A stretch of 64,000 nucleotides of DNA. It comes from Labrys sp. KNU-23 (GTDB lineage Bacteria; Pseudomonadota; Alphaproteobacteria; Rhizobiales; Labraceae). The translations under genes and the position numbers were made by a program. Location: NCBI RefSeq assembly GCF_008330945.1, contig NZ_CP043489.1, positions 5,033,501 to 5,097,500 of the forward strand, read 5' to 3'. Every line of letters begins with the position of its first letter. Position 1 is the stretch's first letter. The notes below the pieces were generated by a model. The model saw only the letters and a list, made by a program, of their open reading frames with translations. It had not been told where the DNA came from and did not search any database. This document shows, piece by piece, positions 8,624 to 17,997 of this stretch.

Positions 8624-10201
8624 TCATTTACCCTTGTAATCAGGGATATTCGATTTTGGCCCGAAGATCAGCTGTTGTGGATTGCGTTGGAGGCCGTTGA
8701 GGGTCCGCTGCAGGTTCTGCAGCGTTTTCTGCCCGTCAACGGCCAATTGCCGATAATCCCGCAGGCCGGCGCCGGTGAACTGGTCGAGATTCTTGGCCAA
8801 TGCCGCGGTACGGGCGTCGAGATTGGTGGCGAACTGGCGGATGGCTTTGGCGGCTTCCGTGATTTCGGCGAACATGCCCTGGCCGCCCTGGCCCGAGGTC
8901 ATGGCGGTGATGTTCTTCATGATGCCATCGAGCTGATCGGCCGCGCGGTTGAGCTTCTTGGAGATCTCGCCGGCATCGGCGACAACCTCGCGCACCTGGG
9001 CGCTGGAATCGCCGAGCGTGGCTGCAAACTTGTTCACATTGGTGACGACGCCGTCGATCTTGGCCGGATCGAGCGCGGTCGCGACCCTGTTGAAACTGTC
9101 GAAGGCGGCGGCGAGCTTGGGTGTCATGGCGGCCAGGTCGCCGGAAATCCTGCGGGCGTCCTTGACGAAGGCCGTGATTTCCTCGGCATTCTGGCCGAGC
9201 GCGCCCGTGAAGGCGGCGACGTTGTCGACCACCTGGTTGACCTTTGCGCTGTCGACTGCCGCGGTGATGCGATTGATGTTCTCGAGGCCGGCGTCGAGCT
9301 TGGGCGCCATCGCATTGAGCTGCGCCGTCAACGAGGAGGCGTTGGTGGCGAAGGCCTGCAGCGGTTCGCGGCTGTCGGCCAGAGTCTTGGTGAAGGCGGC
9401 GATATTGTCGACGGCAGCCTGCGCCTTGGCGGCATCGAAGGCTCGCGTGAAGGCGGTCAACTGGTCGGATGCCTGGGAGATGTTGGTGACGATATGATCG
9501 ATCTTCTCGGGTGAAACCGCCTTGAGCAGGGACTGCAGGTCGGATGACATGCCGTTGAGATTATCGGCCACGCGCTTGATGCTCTGGGCGGCTTCGCCGG
9601 TGCTGTGCAGGAATTCGGAGACATTGGCCGAATTGTCGGCAAGAGCCTTGGTGAAGGTTTGCACGTTCTGAATGGTCGCCGTGGCATTGGCCTCGTTCTG
9701 GCTGATCCAACCATCCAGGCGATTCATGGTCGAAGCCGCCTGGGTGATGGTGTCGCGCGCGCCGTCCACCAGGTTCTGCAGTTCCGAGCGCTGGGCCTGG
9801 ATCACGGCATATTGCTGTTCGTTCTTGGGTTTGAGATCCTCAGCGTCCGGTTTGCCGCCATAGAGCTGGATATTGGCACCGCCGGTTATGCCGGTGAATT
9901 CCAACCGCGCCGAGGTATCGACCTTCACGGGGGTCTTGTCGCGCACGCTGATAATGGCGATCACCCCCGAGGGATTGTTGGGATTGATCTCGAGCGTCTC
10001 GACCTGGCCGACCCGGATGCCGTTGAAGGTGACGCTCGACCCGACGGTGAGGCCGGTAACGGAACCGGCGAAATCCACCTGGAAACGCCTGACGGTCTGG
10101 CTTTCGCTGATACGGGCGAACCAGATCACGAAGCCGAGCGCCGCAGCGACGACCGCCAGGGTGAACAGGCCGATCAGGGCATTGTGAGCGCGTGTTTCCA
10201 T
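8624..10201 (-). CDS. MlaD-family MCE lipid-binding protein with long repeated helical tail
   Basis: This 525-residue protein has one N-terminal membrane helix (residues about 8-28) and an MCE domain at about 38-115 (VTGLTVGSSVTFNGIRVG). The remaining 400 residues are helical. Classical MlaD is under 200 residues, so this is a long-tailed version. Residues 256-316 and 317-377 are clear tandem copies of a 61-residue unit, and a third, partial copy begins at 378 with DPAKIDGVVTNV. Such helical extensions in MCE proteins can form a needle or tunnel across the periplasm. The gene sits 2 bp after mlaF and 1 bp before the lipoprotein, so it is one operon. Confidence 0.9.
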   Translation of the reverse strand: METRAHNALIGLFTLAVVAAALGFVIWFARISESQTVRRFQVDFAGSVTGLTVGSSVTFNGIRVGQVETLEINPNNPSGVIAIISVRDKTPVKVDTSARLEFTGITGGANIQLYGGKPDAEDLKPKNEQQYAVIQAQRSELQNLVDGARDTITQAASTMNRLDGWISQNEANATATIQNVQTFTKALADNSANVSEFLHSTGEAAQSIKRVADNLNGMSSDLQSLLKAVSPEKIDHIVTNISQASDQLTAFTRAFDAAKAQAAVDNIAAFTKTLADSREPLQAFATNASSLTAQLNAMAPKLDAGLENINRITAAVDSAKVNQVVDNVAAFTGALGQNAEEITAFVKDARRISGDLAAMTPKLAAAFDSFNRVATALDPAKIDGVVTNVNKFAATLGDSSAQVREVVADAGEISKKLNRAADQLDGIMKNITAMTSGQGGQGMFAEITEAAKAIRQFATNLDARTAALAKNLDQFTGAGLRDYRQLAVDGQKTLQNLQRTLNGLQRNPQQLIFGPKSNIPDYKGK

Positions 10202-10203
10202 GT

Positions 10204-11010
10204 TCAGCTCGGATTCTTGGCGCCGTTGCTGGCGGTCGCCAGGGCTGCGCGGGCGCGGGGGCCATGAAAATAGGCACGCAGCCAGGGATGTTCGGAAGCG
10301 AGCATGGTCTCCATCGGGCCTTGAGCCAACACGCGACCCTCGCCAACCGCCACGATGCGATCGCAGATGGTGTGGAGGCTATCGAGGTCGTGCGTCACCA
10401 TATAGACGGTGAGGCCGAGTGTCTGCCTGAGCGTGGCGATCAATTCGTCGAATTCGCCGGCTCCGATGGGATCGAGGCCCGAAGTCGGTTCGTCCAGAAA
10501 AACCAGGTCGGGATCGAGGGCGAGGGCTCGCGCCAGTGCCGCGCGCTTGATCATGCCGCCCGACAGTTCGGAAGGCCGCTTGTCCGCAGCGTCCGGCTTC
10601 AGGCCGACCAGCGCGATCTTCAACATGGCAAGCTCGTCCAGGAGCTTGGGCGAAAGCTTGAGATATTCGCGCATCGGCACCTGGATGTTCTGCTTCACCG
10701 TCAGGGAGGAGAACAGGGCGCCTTGCTGAAACAGCACTCCCCAGCGCCGGGCGACACGCTGCTGCTCGCGCGGGCGCAGGCTGAGATAGTCCTGGCCGAA
10801 CACCTGGATCTGGCCAGAATAGAGGGGCGCCAGGCCGATGATGGTACGCATCAGCACGGATTTGCCCGTCCCCGACGCACCGACGACGCCGAGGATCTCG
10901 CCGCGATAGACGTCGAGGCTGAGGCCATCGAGGATGAAGCGGGTGCCGAAAGTCACCCTGACGTCGCGGGCGGAGATAATGGTCTGGCCGGGGGGATCGG
11001 GGGGCGCCAT
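10204..11010 (-). CDS. MlaF-like ABC transporter ATP-binding protein
   Basis: This 268-residue cytoplasmic ATPase of the MCE/Mla lipid transporter has Walker A in GASGTGKSVLM, the ABC signature LSGGMIKRAALARAL, Walker B in LVFLDEPTSGLDP and the switch His in VTHD. It is expected to form a dimer under the MlaE permease and drive phospholipid movement between the membranes. The C-terminal extension after about residue 240 (HGPRARAALATASNG) is short and basic. It is spaced 2 bp from both neighbours, which implies translational coupling. Confidence 0.93.
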   Translation of the reverse strand: MAPPDPPGQTIISARDVRVTFGTRFILDGLSLDVYRGEILGVVGASGTGKSVLMRTIIGLAPLYSGQIQVFGQDYLSLRPREQQRVARRWGVLFQQGALFSSLTVKQNIQVPMREYLKLSPKLLDELAMLKIALVGLKPDAADKRPSELSGGMIKRAALARALALDPDLVFLDEPTSGLDPIGAGEFDELIATLRQTLGLTVYMVTHDLDSLHTICDRIVAVGEGRVLAQGPMETMLASEHPWLRAYFHGPRARAALATASNGAKNPS

Positions 11011-11012
11011 GG

Positions 11013-12155
11013 TCAGAAATTGATCGACGTGAAGAACATGGCGAAGATGCCATCGACCACGATGACGATGAACATCGACTTGACCACCGAGGCCGTGGTC
11101 TGCCGGCCCAGCGATTCCGCCGATCCTTGCACCTTGAAGCCTTCGACACAGGCGGTGATGCCGATCATCAGGGCCATGACGGGCGCCTTGATCAGGCCGA
11201 CCAGGAAGGTGTGCATGTTCATCGAATCCCGCAGATTCTGTAGAAAAGTCGTCGGCGTAATGCCACCATAGCCCCAGGCCACCAGCGCGCCGCCGAACGT
11301 GCCCGCCATCGCCGCCAAAAAGGTCAGCATCGGCAGGGCGATGATCAAGGCGAGGATGCGGGGGATGACCAGGACCTCCATGGGATCGATGCCCATGACA
11401 TGCATGGCGTCGATCTCCTCGCGCATCTTCATCGAGCCGAGTTCGGCCGTGATCGCTGAACCCGAGCGCCCCGCCACCATGATGGCGGCGAGCAGCAGGC
11501 CGACCTCGCGGAACATCAAGGCGGCGAGGGCGGGAACGACGTAGAGCTGTGCGCCATAGTAACTCAGCTGCAGGATCATCTGCTGGGACAGGATGGCGCC
11601 GACCAGAAAGGAGATCAGGGCGATGATCGGCACGCCGCGCAGCCCGATCAGCTCGATCTGGTTCACCACTGCGGCCCGGCGAAAGCGCGTGCGCGCCGTA
11701 AGCAGGCGCCCGATCGCGCGTATGGTCTCGCCGAGGAAAGCGTTCATGTTCACGGCGTCGTGCACGATCCGGCGCATGGACTCGCCGAGATCGGCCAGGA
11801 GTTCGATGAGATGATGCGCTTCCGGCGGTTGCGGGGGCGCGGTGATGTTCTGGGCCGCGATCTCCGCCAGCAGGATCGCCTGTACTTCGGTGGCGTTGGT
11901 GATCTCAAGCGTGGAGTTGCGCGCACCGAAGGCCGCCCGGATATTTTCGATGACGACACCACCGAGCGTGTCGAGTTGGGAGACGCCGGACAGGTCGAAC
12001 TCCACCACTGTATTGGCGGGCGCCGCCTTGATCATGATCGCCGAGAGTTTTTCCAGATGCCGCGAATTGCGCGCGACCCAGGCGCCGGTGGGAGCCAGCC
12101 TGGCGGGACCCGCCTGGGTCAGATCGCTGTTGTCTATGTCCGACTCGGGCTTCAA
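11013..12155 (-). CDS. MlaE-family lipid ABC permease with N-terminal STAS domain
   Basis: This 380-residue protein is a fusion. Residues about 20-110 form a STAS (MlaB-like) domain with VVEFDLSGVSQLDTLGG. From residue 120 on it is a MlaE permease with the family motifs LVGAILSQQ, EVGLLLAAIMVAGRSGSAITAE and MKMREEIDAM. E. coli has MlaB as a separate subunit, whereas the fusion is usual for this alphaproteobacterial branch. It is the first gene of the operon. The 174 bp to the divergent dgcN gene must hold both promoters. Confidence 0.92.
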   Translation of the reverse strand: MKPESDIDNSDLTQAGPARLAPTGAWVARNSRHLEKLSAIMIKAAPANTVVEFDLSGVSQLDTLGGVVIENIRAAFGARNSTLEITNATEVQAILLAEIAAQNITAPPQPPEAHHLIELLADLGESMRRIVHDAVNMNAFLGETIRAIGRLLTARTRFRRAAVVNQIELIGLRGVPIIALISFLVGAILSQQMILQLSYYGAQLYVVPALAALMFREVGLLLAAIMVAGRSGSAITAELGSMKMREEIDAMHVMGIDPMEVLVIPRILALIIALPMLTFLAAMAGTFGGALVAWGYGGITPTTFLQNLRDSMNMHTFLVGLIKAPVMALMIGITACVEGFKVQGSAESLGRQTTASVVKSMFIVIVVDGIFAMFFTSINF

Positions 12156-12329
12156 GTTACGAAACGGGCTCTTGCGGGGGAATCACTGCAGGTCATACTA
12201 GTCTCTCGGGCATGATGCGCAAAAAGCCCCGTGCCGCTTTGCCAATATTTCTGTGCAGTCAATAGGATAGCGTGTGAGAGCGCGACCCGGCAACCACTGC
12301 GCGCAGGTCTTCAGGAAGGTCGCTGTCCC

Positions 12330-13337
12330 ATGCAAATCGAAAAGCCCTATCTGATGTTCGTTGGCGACGTAGCCGATCAGCTTGCCGCCAAGACCGCGGC
12401 GGGTATCGTCGATTGGCGCAGGGACTGGTGTGTCGGGCAATTGCGGCTGCCCGGGTGCCGGGCAGATCTCGGGCTGGAGGACCTCGGCATTGCCGAGGGC
12501 GTCGGACGCGGTGCCCGGACCCTGGTGATCGGCGTGGTCAATGCCGGCGGTGTCCTGCCGGAGCATTGGATCAGTGTGATCGTCGAAGCGCTGGAGGCCG
12601 GGCTCGACATCGCCTCGGGCCTGCATCGCCGGCTGGAGGAGTTTCCGCAGATTGCCGAAGCCGCCCGGCTCCATGGCCGGCAGCTCCACGATGTGCGTAT
12701 CCCGAGCCAGAGTTTCGCCACCGGCAAGGGCACCAAGCGCAGCGGCCTGCGGCTGCTCACCGTCGGTACAGACTGTTCTGTGGGCAAGAAATACACCGCC
12801 CTTGCTCTGGAGCGGGAGATGCGGGCCCAGGGGCTCGACGCCGATTTTCGTGCCACCGGCCAGACCGGCATCCTGATCTCGGGGCGCGGCGTTGCGGTGG
12901 ACGCGGTGGTGGCCGATTTCATCTCCGGTGCCGCCGAATGGATCAGTCCGGATGCCGATCCCCATCATTGGGATGTGATCGAAGGGCAGGGCAGCCTGTT
13001 TCATCCTTCCTTCGCCGGCGTGACCCTCGGCCTGCTGCATGGCGCCCAGCCGGACGCCTTCGTCGTCTGCCATGAACCGACCCGCAGAACCATGCGCGGC
13101 GTACCGGCCGCCTTGCCGAGCATTCGGGCCGTCATCGATGCCACCATCGCCAATGGCCGCCTCACCAATCCGGGCATTCAATGTGTCGGTATCGCCGTCA
13201 ACACCCAGGCTTTGGATGAGGCCGCCGCCCGCTCCTGTCTGGACGATATTGCCGAAGCCGAGGGGCTGCCCACGACGGACCCCGTGAGGTTCGGTGTGGC
13301 CGATATCGTCAAGCGCTTGAGGGAAGTGTTCGACTGA
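12330..13337 (+). CDS. dgcN: DUF1611 protein, D-glutamate N-acetyltransferase-like (DgcN)
   Basis: The ATG at 12330 is chosen because AGGAAGG lies nine bases upstream and the family begins at this point. The longer open frame from 12231 has no ribosome site. The 335-residue protein has the DUF1611 layout: a small Rossmann-like N-terminal part and a P-loop-type C-terminal domain with GTDCSVGKKYTAL, followed by FRATGQTGILI and a VIEGQGSLFHP motif. Family members described as DgcN acetylate D-glutamate, after which DgcA racemizes the product. The two genes are usually adjacent, but here dgcA is about 7 kb upstream. It is divergent from the mla operon. Confidence 0.83.
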   Translation: MQIEKPYLMFVGDVADQLAAKTAAGIVDWRRDWCVGQLRLPGCRADLGLEDLGIAEGVGRGARTLVIGVVNAGGVLPEHWISVIVEALEAGLDIASGLHRRLEEFPQIAEAARLHGRQLHDVRIPSQSFATGKGTKRSGLRLLTVGTDCSVGKKYTALALEREMRAQGLDADFRATGQTGILISGRGVAVDAVVADFISGAAEWISPDADPHHWDVIEGQGSLFHPSFAGVTLGLLHGAQPDAFVVCHEPTRRTMRGVPAALPSIRAVIDATIANGRLTNPGIQCVGIAVNTQALDEAAARSCLDDIAEAEGLPTTDPVRFGVADIVKRLREVFD

Positions 13338-13394
13338 CTTGCGCTTGTCGGCGCGATGAGCCGGAGCGTTCCAATCAACCAGGAAGATCTTGCG

Positions 13395-14081
13395 ATGGAT
13401 TATGTCATTGAACCGCCGCCACAGGCCTTCGTAGCGGTCGCCGGTGAAACCGCCGTCTTTCCGGTGCGGCGCATCTGGTGCGTCGGCCGCAACTACGCCG
13501 ACCATGCCCGCGAGATGGGAGCCGATCCCACGCGCGAGCCTCCCTTCTTCTTCGCCAAGCCTGCCGATGCCGTCACGGCGGGCGGCCTATTGCCGTTTCC
13601 GAGCCAGACCGCGGACCTGCATCACGAAATCGAATTGGTGGTCGCCATCGGACGGGCAGGGCGGGACATTCCCGTCGAACGGGCACTCGACCATGTCTAT
13701 GGCTATGCCGTCGGCCTCGACATGACGCGCCGGGACATCCAGGCCGAGGCCAAGAAGCTTTCCAGGCCGTGGGAGCTTGCCAAGGGCTTCGACCAGTCCT
13801 GCCCGATCAGCGCCATCGTGCAGGCGGCGCGTATCGGCCACCCCGACAAGGGCAGGATCGAGGTGGCGGTCAATGGCAAGGTGCAGCAGTCCGGAGACCT
13901 GTCGCAGATGATCTGGTCGGTGCCGGAGGCCATCGCCTATCTGTCGCGCTATGTGGCGCTGGCACCCGGCGACCTCCTGATGACCGGCACGCCGGCCGGC
14001 GTCAGCTCGGTGAAGCCCGGCGACACCCTGCAGGGCAGCTGTGAGGGGATCGGGGAGATCGTCGTGAGCTACGAGGATTGA
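13395..14081 (+). CDS. Fumarylacetoacetate hydrolase family protein (acylpyruvase/fumarylpyruvate hydrolase-like)
   Basis: The ATG at 13395 has AGGAAG nine bases upstream, and the family N-terminus fits; the in-frame start at 13356 does not. The 228-residue protein is a short single-domain FAH enzyme. It has RIWCVGRNYADHAREM, the metal ligands in HHEIELVV and GLDMTRRD, and the terminal LMTGTPAGVSSVKPGD loop. Close families cleave acylpyruvates or fumarylpyruvate or decarboxylate oxaloacetate (FAHD1). The substrate is not decidable here. It lies 57 bp after dgcN and may be co-transcribed, although no link to D-glutamate is known to me. Confidence 0.88.
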   Translation: MDYVIEPPPQAFVAVAGETAVFPVRRIWCVGRNYADHAREMGADPTREPPFFFAKPADAVTAGGLLPFPSQTADLHHEIELVVAIGRAGRDIPVERALDHVYGYAVGLDMTRRDIQAEAKKLSRPWELAKGFDQSCPISAIVQAARIGHPDKGRIEVAVNGKVQQSGDLSQMIWSVPEAIAYLSRYVALAPGDLLMTGTPAGVSSVKPGDTLQGSCEGIGEIVVSYED

Positions 14082-14217
14082 TCGGGCAACGGCTTGTTCG
14101 CCGCACATTTCCCATGAGAATCCGGGCGGGACCGTAGGCACCAAGGCCGCAGCAATCACAAATCCGCCGGAAAAGCCTGCGATTGCTGTGCCGATTCATG
14201 TAGATGATAGAGTTGGA

Positions 14218-15177
14218 ATGACGAGGCGCATGATCGGTATTGGCGTTTCGATACTGGCGCTGACAGGGGCGTTGACGGCTTTGCCCGCAATGCTTGATCG
14301 CTCGGGGCTCCACCTGCCGTTCAAGGATGAAAAACCGCCTGTTTTTGCCGCCCTTCCGCCTGGTATTCCGCTCGAACAGCGTCACCTTCAACCCATACCG
14401 ATGTCGGTTCGAACGGTGATGGCAAAAGCAGGCATGAAGAGCGCCGATCCGGTGTTGATCCGCATATTCAAGGCCGAAAACGAGCTTGAAATCTGGAAGA
14501 AAGGCGCAGACGGGCGCTTTTCTCTTTTGAAGACATGGCCCATCTGCAGCTGGTCGGGTGAACTCGGGCGCAAAAGGCGCGAAGGCGACCGTCAATCGCC
14601 GGAAGGGTTCTACACCCTGACCAAAACCTCGCTTAATCCGCGCTCGGCCTATTACCTTTCCTTCAACCTCGGCTTTCCCAACTCGCTTGAACGCTCCCTT
14701 GGCTATACCGGGTCTGCCCTGATGGTGCATGGCGCGTGCCGCTCTGTCGGCTGTTTTGCCATGACGGATGGTGGCATCAACGAAATCTATCCGCTGGTGC
14801 GCGACGCCCTGGACGCCGGGCAGCAAACCATTCAGGTGCAGGCTTTTCCTTTCCGCATGCATGCCCGGAACATGGCCGTCAACGCGAGTGGCCCCGACCT
14901 GGCCTTCTGGCTGAATCTGAAGGAAGGGTATGATCATTTCGAAGCCACGCGGCGGGAACCAACCGTGGCAAGCTGCGGCGGGCGCTACGTCTTCAACGCC
15001 CGCAGCACGGTCCCGCTGGAGCCGGCAAAGCCGTGTCCTTCGCTGGTTGTCTCCCCTGATACTCTTGCTGCCGTTGCGAAGTACCGTGCCGGAGACGAAG
15101 CCGATTTTACCAAGGTGGCGGTTGACGTCGCACCAAGCTGGCGCCGCTGGCTGGCTCGATTGGGTGCCAGCCTCTGA
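14218..15177 (+). CDS. YkuD-family protein, YafK/DpaA-like murein enzyme
   Basis: An N-terminal hydrophobic segment (MIGIGVSILALTGALTAL) directs the protein to the periplasm. The YkuD catalytic signature is MVHGACRSVGCFAM, with catalytic Cys in SVGC and His in VHG. The spacing and KRREGDRQSPEGFY upstream match the YafK group, which includes the enzyme that releases lipoprotein from peptidoglycan, rather than classic L,D-transpeptidases. The start is uncertain. The ATG at 14218 follows GAGTTGGA closely, while the ATG at 14230 follows GAGG, and either gives a signal segment. The region after residue 240 has two more Cys and no known domain. Confidence 0.83.
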   Translation: MTRRMIGIGVSILALTGALTALPAMLDRSGLHLPFKDEKPPVFAALPPGIPLEQRHLQPIPMSVRTVMAKAGMKSADPVLIRIFKAENELEIWKKGADGRFSLLKTWPICSWSGELGRKRREGDRQSPEGFYTLTKTSLNPRSAYYLSFNLGFPNSLERSLGYTGSALMVHGACRSVGCFAMTDGGINEIYPLVRDALDAGQQTIQVQAFPFRMHARNMAVNASGPDLAFWLNLKEGYDHFEATRREPTVASCGGRYVFNARSTVPLEPAKPCPSLVVSPDTLAAVAKYRAGDEADFTKVAVDVAPSWRRWLARLGASL

Positions 15178-15189
15178 TCTGGATGGATG

Positions 15190-16071
15190 TCACTTCAACG
15201 GCAGGTTCACGGCCGTCAGCCATTCGGACGGCGGCGCGCTACGTGGGTCGTTGAGATATTCCTCGAAGCAGGGCGCATCGCCCGGCTGGCGCCCGGAATG
15301 CGGCAGCCAGCTGTGGTAGAGATAGGCATAGGCGATATCGAGATCGGCATAGGGACCCTTGTGCACAAGCCGGGCCACGGGGCCGCCGCCAACCTCGCGC
15401 CAGGCCATCTCGGGGCCGAGCGGGCTATCTTCCGGCACGGCGAGGCCTGCCTCGGAGCGCAGTTCCGCGAGAGGCCTGCTGTCGGGATCGTCGTAATAGA
15501 TGCCGATCATCCGGGCTCCCTGTCCCAGCAGGCCCAGGCCGCCCGCCCAGGCAAACAGGCGCTCGAAGCTGACGCCGATCTTCTGATAGTCGCCGCGATG
15601 GGGCAGGGTGACCAGCCTCAGTTTAGGGACATTCTCGATGGCGACGTCGTAATGCAGGGCTTCGCGTAGAGTGGTGGCACGGGTCATGGCCTGAGATCCT
15701 GATTGCTGGGGAACCGGGCGCAGATCCTGACCGGCGCGCCGATAGGCGGCCGGCGGCAAGCCATAGGCCGACGAGAAGGCGCGGGTGAACGCCGCCACCG
15801 ATCCGTAGCCGGCCCGGGTGGCGATGCGTGCCAGCGCGTGCTGCGAGCGATTGAGCTCGACGGCGGCACGATGGAGGCGCAGCCGCCGCACCGCTTCCGC
15901 CACCGTCTCTCCCGTGACCGCGACGAAGACACGGTGGAAGTGGTAGGGCGAGAAGCAGGCAATGTCGCTCAGATCATCGAGTTCGAGCCTGTCGTCGAGA
16001 TGATCGGCGATATGGCTCATCACCCGTTCGATGCGAGCGGCATAGGCAAGGCTGGTTTCATGTCGGGTCAT
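15190..16071 (-). CDS. AraC-family regulator with GyrI-like effector domain
   Basis: This 293-residue protein has an N-terminal AraC DNA-binding region (residues about 10-110, two helix-turn-helix motifs, FSPYHFHRVFVAVTGET and GYGSVAAFTRAF). A C-terminal GyrI/SbmC-like small-molecule-binding domain begins at about residue 145 (VPKLRLVTLPHRGDYQKIG). The order is that of E. coli Rob. Such regulators bind hydrophobic drugs or bile-type ligands and switch on efflux or stress genes. The target is not evident; the nearest genes are the divergent FNR and the convergent YafK-like gene. A GGAG site precedes the start. Confidence 0.9.
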   Translation of the reverse strand: MTRHETSLAYAARIERVMSHIADHLDDRLELDDLSDIACFSPYHFHRVFVAVTGETVAEAVRRLRLHRAAVELNRSQHALARIATRAGYGSVAAFTRAFSSAYGLPPAAYRRAGQDLRPVPQQSGSQAMTRATTLREALHYDVAIENVPKLRLVTLPHRGDYQKIGVSFERLFAWAGGLGLLGQGARMIGIYYDDPDSRPLAELRSEAGLAVPEDSPLGPEMAWREVGGGPVARLVHKGPYADLDIAYAYLYHSWLPHSGRQPGDAPCFEEYLNDPRSAPPSEWLTAVNLPLK

Positions 16072-16107
16072 GATCTGTCTCCGGTGGCTTCACCCTAGCT
16101 GCGCTGA

Positions 16108-17238
<1,131 letters not shown>

Positions 17239-17296
17239 ACTTTTTGGCATCCCAAGCGTTTGCAATTCGTCAGGGGGCCCTATATCGATTAGGTAC

Positions 17297-17314
17297 AGCC
17301 GTCCAAGGACGGCT
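17297..17314. other. Perfect 8-bp inverted repeat between FNR and usp
   Basis: AGCCGTCC and GGACGGCT are separated by two bases. No T-run follows, so it is not a standard terminator. It sits 83 bp before the universal stress gene, where it could act in the leader or as an operator. Confidence 0.4.
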
Positions 17315-17397
17315 GGGGCGTGCTCTTTCAACTGAGGCGTGACGCCATAACGTCTATTCTGTTCTGTGCGTCAGCTCGGCCAACGGGAGTAGACAAG

Positions 17398-17922
17398 ATG
17401 TTCAAGTCGATCGTCGTTCCTGTCGATATTGCAGATCTGAAACTGGCCAGACTCGCCATCGACAGCGCAGTGAAACTTGCCGATACCGCCGGCGCGACGC
17501 TGACCCTGGTCCATGTCGTGCCGATCATGCCCTTGATGATGCTGGATACGGTGCCCGTGAGCTTTGAAGGCGAAGTCGCTGAAAAAGCAAAGGGATCCCT
17601 CGCTGATCTGGCCCGATCGGTGTTGCTGCCGGGCGGCCAGGTGCAGAGCGTGGTGCGGATCGGCGGCATTTATCACGAAGTACTGGCAATCGCCGAGGAA
17701 CAGCGTGCCGATCTCGTGGTGGTCGGTTCGCATCAACCCAGCGTGGCGACCTATCTGCTCGGTTGCAATGCGAGCGCCATTGTCCGCCATTCCGGTTGCT
17801 CGGTGCTGGTCATTCGCGAAGAGAAACCGCACGCCGAGGAAACCACCGATGACGTGCCGTCGCATTTCGCCTCGGTCGACGATGCCATGCGGGCAGCCTG
17901 GGAAGCCGACAAGCTGCATTGA
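17398..17922 (+). CDS. Universal stress protein (UspA family)
   Basis: The ATG at 17398 has GGGAG eight bases upstream, while the frame further upstream has none. The 174-residue protein is a single Usp domain: MFKSIVVPVDIADLKLAR at the N-terminus, the ATP-binding region ADLVVVGSHQPSVATYLLG, and the terminal strand GCSVLVIRE. It has an unusual acidic tail of about 30 residues (HAEETTDDVPSHFASVDDA). Usp proteins bind ATP or dimerize under stress and have no fixed target. A hairpin lies in its leader. Confidence 0.92.
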   Translation: MFKSIVVPVDIADLKLARLAIDSAVKLADTAGATLTLVHVVPIMPLMMLDTVPVSFEGEVAEKAKGSLADLARSVLLPGGQVQSVVRIGGIYHEVLAIAEEQRADLVVVGSHQPSVATYLLGCNASAIVRHSGCSVLVIREEKPHAEETTDDVPSHFASVDDAMRAAWEADKLH

Positions 17923-17997
17923 AGGTTGAAGCGGTGCCGGGCTGGGCGAGGTTCGGCACTTCGGGGGGCGGATACTCCTGAGGGAGCGCCTTGCTTT

